Shown here piece by piece: positions 1-9,040 of a stretch of DNA of 64,000 nucleotides. Position 1 is the stretch's first letter; every line of letters begins with the position of its first letter. A model generated the notes under the pieces. That model had not been told where the DNA came from. It was given only the letters and a program-made list of their open reading frames with translations, and did no database searches. This stretch comes from Gemmobacter aquatilis (GTDB taxonomy: Bacteria > Pseudomonadota > Alphaproteobacteria > Rhodobacterales > Rhodobacteraceae). The stretch is from the NCBI RefSeq assembly GCF_900110025.1, contig NZ_FOCE01000004.1:62001-126000 (forward strand), given 5' to 3'. Made by a program: the position numbers and the translations under genes.

Positions 1-1
1 T

Positions 2-472
2 GGCGAAGGAGAGGTGATCCGCAACCTTGGCTGTCGCATGGAGGGGGGCGGGCGCTGGTGTCAGGTCAGCACCTCTTATGGCACTGGCTGGGTGGCCGGG
101 CGTTTTTTGCGCGAATCGTCGGCGCCGGGGGCCAATATAGCGCCACCCGCGCCGCTGCCTGCCGCCAAACCGGGCCAGCCTCGCGGCAATGGCGAGCCCT
201 TCACCGCCATGGGCACGCTGCCCTGCGCCCGAGCCAAGGGCCAGCCGACGGGGCCATGCGCTTTCGGCGTGATCCGTCCGGCGCTTGGCGAGGCCAACCT
301 CTGGATCGCCCATCCCCAAGGCGGTGAACGCTACATCCTGTTTCAGGACGGTGCGCCGGTGTTTACCGATGCTCAGGCCAAGATCCGGTTCGAGAGGGAG
401 GTCGATCTTTACTTGATCCGCATCGGCGCCGAGCGTTTCGAGGTGCCGCGGGCCGTGATCTATGGGGGCTGA
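2..472 (+). CDS. SH3-domain protein, C-terminal part
   Basis: The reading frame is already open at the left edge, so the start lies outside the window; about 156 residues are visible. Near the visible N-terminus, GRWCQVSTSYGTGWVAGRFL matches the end of a bacterial SH3 (SH3b) domain, a fold usually found in periplasmic or envelope proteins that bind peptidoglycan or peptides. A Pro/Ala-rich linker follows, then about 70 residues beginning PCAFGVIRP that resemble no family I recognise. This tail contains many charged and aromatic residues and looks like a second folded domain. A GTG at 14 is internal to the domain and is unlikely to be the real start. A terminator hairpin follows 29 bases after the stop. 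Function is not known; an envelope location is inferred from the SH3 domain. Confidence 0.75.
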   Translation, partial: GEGEVIRNLGCRMEGGGRWCQVSTSYGTGWVAGRFLRESSAPGANIAPPAPLPAAKPGQPRGNGEPFTAMGTLPCARAKGQPTGPCAFGVIRPALGEANLWIAHPQGGERYILFQDGAPVFTDAQAKIRFEREVDLYLIRIGAERFEVPRAVIYGG

Positions 473-500
473 CCCGGCCCGTCCTGCACCAAAGGTTGTT

Positions 501-525
501 AACTGCCTCCGGTGCAGGCAGTTTT
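501..525 (+). terminator. Intrinsic terminator after SH3-domain gene
   Basis: An 8-bp stem AACTGCCT (501-508) / AGGCAGTT (516-523) with a 7-base loop ends in a short T run (522-525). The T run is on the plus strand, so it serves the SH3-domain gene. Its last base touches the stop codon of the convergent permease gene. Confidence 0.6.
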
Positions 526-1916
526 CACAGCCAGCCCAGCAGTTTCCACCACAGGAAATCCACCGGCACCAGGACCAGCAGCGTCAGTGCGGCCAGCGGC
601 AGGGTGATGCGCAGCAGGTGGCCCAGCCGTTCGCCTGACAATTGCATCGCCACGACCAGCGGCCCCACCTGATAGGGAAACAGGACGGTGGAAAAGCCGA
701 TCACCTGTGTCATCAGCACGGCACGCAACCCGAAGCCTGATTGGGCTGCCAGATCGGGCGCCATCGGTGTCAGCACCGCCGGAACGCCGGGGACGGTGGC
801 GATCAGCCCGGTCACCGTGGACATCACCGACAGCGCCATGAAGTTCAGCGCCTCCCGGCCCGGCTGCAAGGGCAGCATCCGCTCCAGCGTCTGGCCGATC
901 ATCGTGCCAAGGCCCGAGGCATTGACCAGCGCCCCAAGCGCCAGCGCGCCCGCCACGAACAGCAGCATCCCGAAATCGACAGAGGCCTTGAAGGCGGGCG
1001 GCTCGACCACGCCGATGCGCGGCAACAGCAGCACCACGGCGGTGGCCAGCCCGATCCAGGCGGGGTTGATGCCGTGCAGACTGTCGGTCATCCAAAGCGC
1101 AAGGGTGACCAGCAGCACCAGCCCCACGCGCCGTTGCATGGCGGCACTGGCGGGGGCGGCTGTGGCGGGCTGCGGCGCGGCGGCATCGCGGCGCACCGTA
1201 TCCGGGAACAGGCGCAGCACCAGCAGCACGGTCAGCAGCGATTTCAGCAGGCCCAGAACCGGATAGTGCAGCAGCAGGTATTCGGTATAGCCGAAGCTGG
1301 CATGGTGGAGCGTCTCTGCCGTGCCGGACAGGATCATGTTGGGGATGTTGGAGGGCAGGATGGCAAAGCTGGGCATGTTGCAGCCCAAGGTCAGCACCAC
1401 GGCAATGCCGATCCGCCCGTTGGCGCCTTTGCCAAAGCCGCAGCGATCTGCCAATGCCATGCCGATGGGCAGCAGCACGACCGCGCGCCCCACCGAGGAT
1501 GGCATCAGGAACCCCAGCGCCATGGCGACACCCATCAGCCCGCCGATCAGCCGCGGATAGCTGCCGGTCAGCAGCGGCGCCATGACGCTAGCCAGCCGGT
1601 CGCCCAGACCGGACCGGCTGATCGCCGCGCCGATCACGAAGCCCGAAACGATCAGCCAGACCGCCGCCGAGCCGAACCCGGCAAACACCAGCTCTGGTGT
1701 GGCCAGACTGAAGATCAGCGTCAGGGCGAACAGCAGCAGGGTGGCCAGATAGGGCGGCACGGCGCCCGTGCTCCACAACAGCAGTGTCACGAAGACGATG
1801 CCAAAGATGCGCGCCTGTGCCGGGTCAAACCCCGCAGGCGGCACCAGCGCCAGCCCAAGGGCCAGCGCGATCAGCCCGCCGATGATGATCTGTTTCGTGT
1901 GCTGGATGCCCGTCAT
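525..1916 (-). CDS. DASS/SLC13-type anion permease
   Basis: A 463-residue polytopic membrane protein with about a dozen hydrophobic segments, resembling the divalent anion:Na+ symporter (DASS, SLC13) family and related SLC13 permeases that import dicarboxylates, sulfate or similar anions. Typical features are the N-terminal GFDPAQARIFGIVFVTLLLW region, an asparagine-rich SNIPNMI-like motif in the middle and a GLIATVPGVPAVLTPMAPDL stretch in the second repeat. Start: ATG at 1916 is preferred over an upstream in-frame TTG at 1949, because GAGGG and AGGAG precede it. It is transcribed away from an AraC regulator across a 70-base gap, which suggests that this regulator controls it in response to the transported compound. 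The substrate cannot be read from sequence. Confidence 0.8.
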   Translation of the reverse strand: MTGIQHTKQIIIGGLIALALGLALVPPAGFDPAQARIFGIVFVTLLLWSTGAVPPYLATLLLFALTLIFSLATPELVFAGFGSAAVWLIVSGFVIGAAISRSGLGDRLASVMAPLLTGSYPRLIGGLMGVAMALGFLMPSSVGRAVVLLPIGMALADRCGFGKGANGRIGIAVVLTLGCNMPSFAILPSNIPNMILSGTAETLHHASFGYTEYLLLHYPVLGLLKSLLTVLLVLRLFPDTVRRDAAAPQPATAAPASAAMQRRVGLVLLVTLALWMTDSLHGINPAWIGLATAVVLLLPRIGVVEPPAFKASVDFGMLLFVAGALALGALVNASGLGTMIGQTLERMLPLQPGREALNFMALSVMSTVTGLIATVPGVPAVLTPMAPDLAAQSGFGLRAVLMTQVIGFSTVLFPYQVGPLVVAMQLSGERLGHLLRITLPLAALTLLVLVPVDFLWWKLLGWL

Positions 1917-1986
1917 GGCCCTCGTCGCTCCTGTTTGATCCTGTGGCAAGACTGTAGCGCGGTGGGGGAAAATGCGTTAGACCGCC

Positions 1987-2787
1987 ATGATGACAACAGA
2001 TGTCGATAACACGCCAAACTTTGATCCCAGCGCGGTGGCCTTTGTCCGCGACCCGGCGCGCCCGGTGTTGACCCATGCGCGGCTGTTGCAGGCGGGGGCG
2101 GCGGTGACGCCGCATCACCACCCGCGGGGGCAATTGCTGTGGGCGGTGCAGGGGGTGTTGCGGGTGATCAGCGAAAGCTCGGTCTGGATCGTACCGCCCA
2201 GCCATGCGGTGTGGATTCCGGGGGGCACGCGGCATCAGGTGGTGACCGAAAGTGCGGCGCAGACCCGCAACCTTTACGTCGATCCCTCGCGCCCGATCCG
2301 TGACGCGGCGCAGGGGTGCGGCGTGCTGCACCTGACACCGCTGCTGCGCGAGGTGATCCTGCGGCTGGTCAGTGACGCCACCAAGGACAACACTGACCGT
2401 TACCAGCGTCTGTGCGAGGTGGCGCTGGACGAGATCGCCGCGCTGGAAACCGCGCCGCTTTGCCTGCCGGGCGGGCGTGACCCCAGACTGGTGCGCTTGA
2501 CCCGCCATCTGGGCCAGAACCCCGCCGATCCCCGCCCGCTGACCGCACTTGCCGCTCTGGCTGGGGCCAGCCCACGCACGATGGAGCGGCTGTTCCGGCA
2601 GGAAACCGGCCTCGCCTTCCGACAGTGGCGCAGCCAGTTGAAGTTGCTTGCGGCAATCGAACGGCTGAGCCATGGCGAAAGCAGCACCGCCATCGCCTAT
2701 GCGCTGGGCTATAGCAGCCCCAGCGCCTTTGTTGCGGCGTTCCGCCAGCATTTTGGCAGCCCGCCGCAAAGCTTTCTGGCTGGCTGA
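1987..2787 (+). CDS. AraC-family transcriptional regulator with cupin domain
   Basis: A 266-residue regulator. The N-terminal half is an AraC-type cupin sensor: HHHPRGQLLWAVQGVLRV near residues 39-56, followed by a PPSHAVWIPGGTRHQV turn. The C-terminal 90 residues hold two helix-turn-helix units, with LAALAGASPRTMERLFRQET as the first and IAYALGYSSPSAFVAAFRQH as the second. Such proteins bind promoter DNA and respond to a small ligand held in the cupin. The divergent neighbour is a DASS-type permease, so it is probably the local regulator of that transporter (inference from position). Two adjacent ATG codons (1987 and 1990) could both serve as start, and no strong Shine-Dalgarno sequence is visible. 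Confidence 0.88.
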   Translation: MMTTDVDNTPNFDPSAVAFVRDPARPVLTHARLLQAGAAVTPHHHPRGQLLWAVQGVLRVISESSVWIVPPSHAVWIPGGTRHQVVTESAAQTRNLYVDPSRPIRDAAQGCGVLHLTPLLREVILRLVSDATKDNTDRYQRLCEVALDEIAALETAPLCLPGGRDPRLVRLTRHLGQNPADPRPLTALAALAGASPRTMERLFRQETGLAFRQWRSQLKLLAAIERLSHGESSTAIAYALGYSSPSAFVAAFRQHFGSPPQSFLAG

Positions 2788-2832
2788 GCTACACGCCAGA
2801 CGCACCCGATGCGGGGCGCGTCTGGCAAAGGT

Positions 2833-4671
2833 TCAGGCCTCCATCGCTTCCAACTCGTCGATGAAGCCTGCGATCATGCTCAGCCCCTTGTCCCAGAAGG
2901 TCGGGTCCGAGGCGTCAAGCCCGAAGGGGGCCAGCAGTTCCTTGTGGTGCTTTGATCCGCCTGCTTTCAGCAGGTCGAAATACTTTTCTTCAAAGCCCGG
3001 CAGGCCCGAGGCATAGACGGCATAAAGCGCATTCACCAGACCGTCACCAAAGGCATAGGCATAGACGTAGAAGGGCGAATGCACGAAATGCGGGATATAG
3101 GCCCAGAAGGTCTCATACCCGTCCATGAACTCGAAGGCATCGCCCAGGCTTTCGGCCTGAATGCTCATCCACAGGGCGTTGATGTCATCGGGGGTCAGCT
3201 CGCCTTCGGCCCGTGCGGCGTGCAGTTTGCATTCGAAATCATAGAAGGCGATCTGGCGGACGACGGTGTTGATCATGTCCTCCACCTTGCCGGCCAGCAG
3301 GGTCTTGCGTTCGGCGGGGGTCTGCGCGCCGTCCAGCAGCTTGCGAAAGGTCAGCATTTCGCCGAACACGCTCGCCGTTTCGGCCAGCGTCAGCGGGGTG
3401 GAGGACAAAAGCTCGCCCTGCGCCGCCGCCAGCCGCTGGTGGACGCCGTGGCCCAGCTCATGCGCCAGCGTCATCACGTCGCGCGGTTTGCCAAGGTAGT
3501 TGAGCATCACATAGGGATGCACGGTGGTGACGGTGGGATGGGCAAAGGCGCCCGGCGCCTTGCCGGGCTTCACGCCCGCGTCAATCCAGCCCTTGGTGAA
3601 GAAGGGTTCGGCCAGTTCCGCCAGTTTTGGCGAAAACGCGGCATAGGCGCCCGACACGGTGGCGCGGGCGGTTTCCCAATCCACGATTTTGGGCGCTTCG
3701 ATCGGCAGGGGCGCGTTGCGGTCCCAGACCTGCAGTCTGTCCAGCCCCATCCATTTCGCCTTCAGCCGGTAATAGCGATGGCTCAGCTTCGGATAGGCGG
3801 CGACCACGGCATCGCGCAGCGCCTGCACCACCTCGGGTTCCACATGGTTGGATAGGTGGCGCCCATGCTGCGGCGTGGGCATCTTGCGCCAGCGGTCGTG
3901 GATTTCCTTTTCCTTGGCCAGCGTGTTGTGCACACGGGCAAACAGCTTGATATGCTTGTCGAACACGGCGGCCAGCGCGCGGGCGGCGGCTTCGCGTTTC
4001 GTGCGGTCGGTATCGGTCAGCAGGTTCAGCGTGGATTCAAGGTTCAGCTCTTCCGCCTCGCCTTCCACCGTGAACATCAGCCCGGCCATGGTTTCGTCGA
4101 ACAGCTTGTTCCAGGCGCTGGCACCGACCACCGATTCATCATGCAGGAACTTTTCCAGTTCGTCCGACAATTGATGCGGGCGCATGGCGCGCATCCGCTC
4201 GAACACCGGCTTGTAGCGGGCGAGATCGGCATTGGCGGCCAGCAGGCCATCAAGATGCGCATCCTCCAGCCGGTTGAACTCCAGGCTGAAGAACACCAGC
4301 GGGGTGGTGAAGGTGGTTATACGGTCCTGCACATCGGCCATGAACTTGGCGCGCTCGCTGTCCATGGTGTTCTGGTAATAGCGCAGGCCCGCGTAAGACA
4401 TGATCCGCCCGGCGATCACGTCGATCTGCTCATAGGCCAGCACACAGGCCAGCAGCCCGGCGGCGTCAAGGCTGGCCAGCTTGCCCTCGTAGGTCAGCGC
4501 GAAATCGGCGCAGGCTTTTTCCAGCCAGGCCATGTCGCGGGTCAGTTCGGGGGCATCGGGGGCGGGGTAGAGATCGGTCAGATCCCAATCCGGCAGGGCG
4601 CCAAGCGGGGCTGCGCCTGCGCCTGACATGGCGGCGGCGTCGAAGACGGGGCGGGGAACGGAAACGGGCAT
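2833..4671 (-). CDS. pepF: Oligoendopeptidase F (M3 family)
   Basis: A 612-residue cytoplasmic zinc metallopeptidase of the M3 family that cleaves short peptides. The catalytic zinc motif HELGHGVHQ lies near residue 400, with a conserved downstream ETASVFGEM segment supplying the third ligand. Length is typical for the PepF/M3B group. Start: ATG at 4671 is preceded by GGAGG with 6-base spacing (GGAGGTTCCTG-ATG); a longer frame reaching 4755 lacks comparable support. It converges on the AraC gene and stands alone, with a gap of about 350 bases upstream that must contain its promoter. Role: peptide turnover. Confidence 0.92.
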   Translation of the reverse strand: MPVSVPRPVFDAAAMSGAGAAPLGALPDWDLTDLYPAPDAPELTRDMAWLEKACADFALTYEGKLASLDAAGLLACVLAYEQIDVIAGRIMSYAGLRYYQNTMDSERAKFMADVQDRITTFTTPLVFFSLEFNRLEDAHLDGLLAANADLARYKPVFERMRAMRPHQLSDELEKFLHDESVVGASAWNKLFDETMAGLMFTVEGEAEELNLESTLNLLTDTDRTKREAAARALAAVFDKHIKLFARVHNTLAKEKEIHDRWRKMPTPQHGRHLSNHVEPEVVQALRDAVVAAYPKLSHRYYRLKAKWMGLDRLQVWDRNAPLPIEAPKIVDWETARATVSGAYAAFSPKLAELAEPFFTKGWIDAGVKPGKAPGAFAHPTVTTVHPYVMLNYLGKPRDVMTLAHELGHGVHQRLAAAQGELLSSTPLTLAETASVFGEMLTFRKLLDGAQTPAERKTLLAGKVEDMINTVVRQIAFYDFECKLHAARAEGELTPDDINALWMSIQAESLGDAFEFMDGYETFWAYIPHFVHSPFYVYAYAFGDGLVNALYAVYASGLPGFEEKYFDLLKAGGSKHHKELLAPFGLDASDPTFWDKGLSMIAGFIDELEAMEA

Positions 4672-5025
4672 CAGGAACCTCCGGCAATGCTTTGGCCACA
4701 GATAGGCAGTCGAAGGGCGGCGGCGCAAGCCCGTGCGGGTGGGCATGGGGCGCAAGCGGATGTGATCTGCCGCCGCCGTGATGCGGTTGCGCTGGGGGAG
4801 GCAAGGCCGAAAGACGCGGCATTTCTGGCCTTGCAGGGCTGTCGGATCGACCGGTCAGGGCAGGAGAGACCGATGTTGACGCCTGAAGTGCCTAAATTTC
4901 GGGCAACAGGCGAGATTGTAATCATTCTTCTGCCCCTTGCGCCGCAAACATCGGCGTCTCCGCTTCCCTCTGCCGGAACGCACTGATTAACTGGCCTCAA
5001 GCAAGACCGTGGGGGGTGGCTTCAG
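4672..5025. other. 354-base divergent intergenic region
   Basis: This gap separates divergent pepF and the ATP-grasp/Anbu operon and must hold both promoters. It is locally AT-richer between about 4885 and 4935. A TTGACG at 4876 is followed by TAAATT after only 11 bases, so no convincing sigma-70 promoter can be assigned. No convincing gene, repeat or terminator is seen. Confidence 0.4.
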
Positions 5026-6438
5026 GTGACGAGCTATTTCAACGAAATGTATCAGGATGGTGCAGTCCGGGCGCCTTATGCGCGCCTTGAAGACTGGATG
5101 CGCACCATGCCTGCCGAATTCAGGCAGATGAAGCAGGCCGAGGCCGAGGCGCTGTTCCGGCGCATCGGCATCACCTTCGCCGTCTATGGTGAAGGCGGTG
5201 ACCCGGATCGCCTGATCCCCTTCGACATGTTCCCGCGCGTGTTCACCGCGACGGAATGGGGCAAGCTGGAACGCGGCATCAAGCAGCGCGCCCGCGCGCT
5301 GAACGCCTTTCTCGTCGATGTCTATGGCCGGGGCGAGATCGTGCGGGCCGGGCGAATCCCGGCGCGGCTGGTCTATCAGAACGAGGCTTACGAGAAAGCC
5401 GTGGTGGGCTTTGTGCCGCCGAAAGGCGTTTATAGCCATATCGTCGGCATCGACCTCGTGCGCACCGGGGCGGAAGATTTCTTCGTGCTGGAGGACAACT
5501 GCCGCACGCCATCGGGCGTGTCTTACATGCTGGAAAACCGCGAAATCATGATGCGGATGTTCCCGGACCTGTTCCGCGAAAACCGCATTCAGCCGGTGGA
5601 CAGCTATTCCGACCGGCTGCGCCGCACGCTGGCCTCTGTCGCCCCCGCCAAATGCCGGGGCGAGCCGACGGTGGTGCTGCTCACACCCGGCCATTTCAAC
5701 AGTGCCTATTACGAACACAGCTTCCTCGCCGACCTGATGGGGGTCGAACTGGTCGAGGGGCAGGATCTGTTTGTGGAAGGCGAATATTGCTGGATGCGCA
5801 CGACCGAAGGGCCGAAGCGCGTGGATGTGATCTATCGCCGGATCGACGACGCCTTCCTTGATCCGCTGTGCTTCAACCCGTCTTCCATGCTGGGCGTGCC
5901 GGGGCTGATGGATGTCTATCGTTCCGGTGGCGTGTCAATCTGTTCGGCGCCGGGGGCGGGGGTAGCTGACGACAAGGCCGTCTATACCTATGTGCCCGAA
6001 ATGGTGCGCTTCTATCTGGGGGAAGAGCCGCTGTTGCAGAACGTGCCCACCTGGCAATGCGCCAAGGCGGATGATCTGAAATATGTGCTCGACAAGATGG
6101 AAGAGCTGGTCGTGAAAGAGGTGCATGGCTCGGGCGGATACGGGATGCTGGTCGGACCGAAGTCCAGCAAGGCCGAGGTGGAGGCCTTCCGCCACAAGGT
6201 CATGGAAGACCCCGACAACTATATCGCCCAGCCGACGCTGGCGCTTTCGACCACGCCGACCTTCGTGCAGGAAGGCATAGCCCCCCGCCATGTGGACCTG
6301 CGGCCCTATTGCCTTGTGGGGGAAAGCATCGACCTCGTGCCCGGCGGGCTGACGCGCGTCGCGCTGAAAGAGGGCAGTCTTGTCGTGAACTCGTCGCAGG
6401 GCGGGGGCGTCAAGGATACCTGGGTGCTGGCGGAGTAA
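5026..6438 (+). CDS. Circularly permuted ATP-grasp protein
   Basis: A 470-residue protein of the circularly permuted ATP-grasp family (DUF404/DUF407, CP_ATPgrasp). Recognisable signatures are the N-terminal YFNEMYQDGAVRAPYARL, the FPRVFTATEWGKLERGIKQR block, the VLEDNCRTPSGVSYMLENRE nucleotide-binding region, and KEVHGSGGYGML, a glycine-rich ATP loop, further on. The family is predicted to form amide or peptide-like bonds (amidoligase); the substrate is unknown. Start is GTG at 5026. It opens a tight operon: alpha-E follows after 4 bases, then a transglutaminase overlapping by one base, then Anbu. This gene order recurs in many proteobacteria, implying a shared peptide-tagging or cross-link system (inference from comparative-genomics literature). 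Confidence 0.9.
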   Translation: MTSYFNEMYQDGAVRAPYARLEDWMRTMPAEFRQMKQAEAEALFRRIGITFAVYGEGGDPDRLIPFDMFPRVFTATEWGKLERGIKQRARALNAFLVDVYGRGEIVRAGRIPARLVYQNEAYEKAVVGFVPPKGVYSHIVGIDLVRTGAEDFFVLEDNCRTPSGVSYMLENREIMMRMFPDLFRENRIQPVDSYSDRLRRTLASVAPAKCRGEPTVVLLTPGHFNSAYYEHSFLADLMGVELVEGQDLFVEGEYCWMRTTEGPKRVDVIYRRIDDAFLDPLCFNPSSMLGVPGLMDVYRSGGVSICSAPGAGVADDKAVYTYVPEMVRFYLGEEPLLQNVPTWQCAKADDLKYVLDKMEELVVKEVHGSGGYGMLVGPKSSKAEVEAFRHKVMEDPDNYIAQPTLALSTTPTFVQEGIAPRHVDLRPYCLVGESIDLVPGGLTRVALKEGSLVVNSSQGGGVKDTWVLAE

Positions 6439-6442
6439 GACC

Positions 6443-7393
6443 ATGCTGAGCAGAACCGCAGACAACCTCTATTGGATCGCCCGCTACATGGAGCGTGCCG
6501 ACATCGCGGCCCGCCTGTTGGAAGTGGGCTCGCGCATCTCGCTTTTGCCGGGGGTGCAGGGCTATCGCAGCGAATGGGATAGCCTTTTGCAGTCCTCGGG
6601 TACGGCCGACGGGTTCGCCAAGAAATATGGCGATCCGGTGCAGCGCAACATCGAAAGCTATCTGTTCTTTGACCGCGACAACCCCTCGTCGGTGGCCAGT
6701 TGCATCACGGCGGCGCGCGAAAACGCCCGCATCGTGCGCACGGCGCTGACAAGCCAGGTCTGGGATGCGCTGAACACCGCGTTTCAGGAATTGCGCCAGC
6801 TGGAACGCACCCCGCGCAGCGAGCTGGAACTGTCGCTGCTGACGGATTGGGTGATGCGCCACGCGGCCATGGTGCGCGGCGCCATAGACGCAACGCTGCT
6901 GCGCAATGACGGCTACAACTTCCTGAACATCGGCTATTATCTTGAACGCGGCGACAACACTGCGCGGCTGATGGATGTGAAATATTATGTCCTGTTGCCA
7001 CGGGTGGATTTCGTGGGGTCTGGGCTGGACAATTATCAATGGGCGACCTTGCTGCGCGCCATGGGGGCGCAGCGCGCCTTCCACTGGGCCTATGGCGGCG
7101 AGGTGACGGCGGCGAAGATCGCGCATTTCCTGATCCTCAATCCGCAAAGCCCGCGCTCGCTGATCACCTGTGTCGCAGGCACCAATGCCCACCTGGCGCG
7201 TCTGGCCAAGGCCTATGGCCGCGCGACGCTGGCGCAATCGAAGGCGGCCGCGATTCTGGCAGAGCTGGAGACGACGACAGTGGATGCGATCATAGACGAG
7301 GGACTGCACGAGTTTCTGTCGCGCTTCATTGGCGAATCGGCTGTGTTGGGCCATCTGATGCATGAATGTTATCTGAGCGGGGATGTGCGCTGA
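6443..7393 (+). CDS. Alpha-E domain protein (DUF403)
   Basis: A 316-residue, mostly helical protein of the alpha-E (DUF403) family. The N-terminus MLSRTADNLYWIARYMERAD is the diagnostic block, with NIGYYLERGDNTARLMDVKY in the middle. The family has no established biochemical activity; it nearly always accompanies circularly permuted ATP-grasp proteins and transglutaminases, so it is assumed to be a partner or scaffold of the ligase. The gene starts 4 bases after the ATP-grasp stop and its TGA overlaps the next ATG (TGATG), indicating translational coupling. Length is normal for the family. Confidence 0.9.
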   Translation: MLSRTADNLYWIARYMERADIAARLLEVGSRISLLPGVQGYRSEWDSLLQSSGTADGFAKKYGDPVQRNIESYLFFDRDNPSSVASCITAARENARIVRTALTSQVWDALNTAFQELRQLERTPRSELELSLLTDWVMRHAAMVRGAIDATLLRNDGYNFLNIGYYLERGDNTARLMDVKYYVLLPRVDFVGSGLDNYQWATLLRAMGAQRAFHWAYGGEVTAAKIAHFLILNPQSPRSLITCVAGTNAHLARLAKAYGRATLAQSKAAAILAELETTTVDAIIDEGLHEFLSRFIGESAVLGHLMHECYLSGDVR

Positions 7394-8202
7394 TGCGGCT
7401 GATCGTCGATCATGTGACGCGGTACACCTATGATGTGCCGGTACGCGGTGTGGTGCAAAGCCACCGGCTGACGCCTTCGGCCTTTGACGGGCAGACGGTG
7501 CTCGAATGGTCGGTTGAGGTCAGCGACGGGATTCCGGGCGGTGTGTTCCGCGATGGGGCAGGGGATCGGGTGCAAAGCTGGTCGGTTCAGGGACCGGTCA
7601 GCGAGATTCTGGTGCGGGTGCGTGGCACGGTGGAAACCGTCGATCTGGCCGGGGTATTGCGCGGGCACCGCGAGGTCGCCAAGCCCGAAGTCTATATGCA
7701 GGAAACCGCACCCACCCGCGTCGATACGGCGTTGATCGAGCTGTCCAAGGCCGCAGAGGGGGCGGCTAATCAGCTCGACGCGGCGCACAAGCTGTCAGAC
7801 GCGGTGGCCGAGGCGATTGCCTATCGGCCCGGGGCGACCACGGCACACACCACGGCGGCAGAGGCGCTCGCTCTGGGCGAGGGGGTCTGTCAGGACCACG
7901 CCCATGCGCTGATCGCCTTGGCGCGGCATATTGGCATCCCGGCGCGCTATGTTTCGGGCTATCTTTTCGCCGATGGGGACGGGAAACAGCATGAAGCGGC
8001 CCATGCCTGGGCCGAGCTGTGGATGCCGGGGCTGGGCTGGGTCGGCTTCGATCCGGCGAATCGCTGCTGCCCGGACGAACGTTATATCCGGCTGGGATCG
8101 GGGCTGGATGCCCTGAACGCAGCGCCGATTCGCGGCACGGCACGGGGGCAGGGGCAGGAAAGCCTCGACGTGACGGTTGCGGTTGTCGCAGCGCAGCAAT
8201 AG
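7393..8202 (+). CDS. Transglutaminase-like cysteine protease
   Basis: A 269-residue transglutaminase-like protein. An N-terminal beta-rich domain (MRLIVDHVTRYTYDVPVRGV; the bacterial transglutaminase-like N-terminal family) precedes a papain-fold core with the triad visible as Cys in GEGVCQDHAH (about residue 166), His in AAHAWAEL (about 203) and Asp in GWVGFDPANR (about 219). Bacterial members are usually peptidases or amidases acting on isopeptide or peptide bonds rather than true cross-linkers. The ATG overlaps the stop of the alpha-E gene by one base. In this operon it could remove or exchange what the ATP-grasp enzyme attaches (inference). Confidence 0.9.
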   Translation: MRLIVDHVTRYTYDVPVRGVVQSHRLTPSAFDGQTVLEWSVEVSDGIPGGVFRDGAGDRVQSWSVQGPVSEILVRVRGTVETVDLAGVLRGHREVAKPEVYMQETAPTRVDTALIELSKAAEGAANQLDAAHKLSDAVAEAIAYRPGATTAHTTAAEALALGEGVCQDHAHALIALARHIGIPARYVSGYLFADGDGKQHEAAHAWAELWMPGLGWVGFDPANRCCPDERYIRLGSGLDALNAAPIRGTARGQGQESLDVTVAVVAAQQ

Positions 8203-8234
8203 TGTTGCGCGACACAGCCGAAACGGAACTTGAA

Positions 8235-8960
8235 ATGACCTATTGCGTGGGCCTGTTGCTGAATGAAGGCATGGTATTGCTGTCCGATACGCGGACCAAT
8301 GCCGGGCTCGACAATATCTCGACCTATCGCAAGATGTTCACGTTCGAGGAACCGGGCGAGCGGGTGATCTGCATCATGACGGCCGGCAGCCTGTCGGTGA
8401 CGCAGACCACCATCGCCCGCCTGCGCGAGGCGATGGAGGATCCCGACGCCGACGGCGAAACCTCGATCATGAAGGCGCCGACCATCCTCAAGGTGGCCGA
8501 GATCGTCGGCAACATGCTGGCCGAAGTGCGCACCGAGATCGGCGAGAAGATGAGCGCGCAGAAGCAGAGCGCCTCGGCCACGATGATCGTGGCAGGGCAG
8601 CGCAAGGGCGGCGCGATGCGGTTGTTCCTGATCTATCCCGAAGGCAATTTCATCGAGGCGACCGAGGACACGCCGTTCCTGCAGATCGGCGAGCACAAAT
8701 ACGGCAAGCCGATCCTCGACCGGGTGGTGCGGCCGGATACCTCGATCCTTGATGCGCAGAAGGCAGTGCTGCTGAGCATGGATTCGACGCTGCGTTCGAA
8801 CCTGTCGGTGGGTATGCCGCTGGATATGGCCGTGATCGCACGGGATGCCTGTCAGGTGACGATGCGGCGGCGCATCGAGGCGGGTGATGAGCAGTTCCGC
8901 GCGATGAGCGAGGCCTGGTCGCGGGCGCTGCGTGACGGGTTCACCCAGATTTCTCTGTAA
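8235..8960 (+). CDS. Anbu, proteasome-like peptidase
   Basis: A 241-residue proteasome-type Ntn-hydrolase, matching Anbu (ancestral beta subunit, COG3484 type). It begins MTYCVGLLL; the threonine after the initiator Met is the expected N-terminal nucleophile, followed by a DTRTNAGLDNI block that holds the active-site aspartate. The start at 8235 is fixed by this nucleophile, since longer readings of the frame bury it. No propeptide is present, as is usual in Anbu. Family members assemble into open rings or helical oligomers rather than closed four-ring barrels, and their substrates are not settled. It is the last gene of the ATP-grasp/alpha-E/transglutaminase operon, 32 bases after the transglutaminase. 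Confidence 0.9.
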   Translation: MTYCVGLLLNEGMVLLSDTRTNAGLDNISTYRKMFTFEEPGERVICIMTAGSLSVTQTTIARLREAMEDPDADGETSIMKAPTILKVAEIVGNMLAEVRTEIGEKMSAQKQSASATMIVAGQRKGGAMRLFLIYPEGNFIEATEDTPFLQIGEHKYGKPILDRVVRPDTSILDAQKAVLLSMDSTLRSNLSVGMPLDMAVIARDACQVTMRRRIEAGDEQFRAMSEAWSRALRDGFTQISL

Positions 8961-9040
8961 CGCCAATCAACCGGAACGCGGCCCTTTGGGCCGCGCGTTC
9001 GATTTGTCTCGCCTGCGCGGCAAGGCCGCTTGGCTCGGGT

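Noticed and set aside
741-2009. Long plus-strand frame across the permease gene
   Set aside because: Shadow frame caused by high GC; composition (Gln/Arg/His runs) is not protein-like and it is antisense to a clear permease.
4876-4898. TTGACG / TAAATT as promoter for the ATP-grasp operon
   Set aside because: Spacing of only 11 bases is too short for sigma-70, and no other element supports it.
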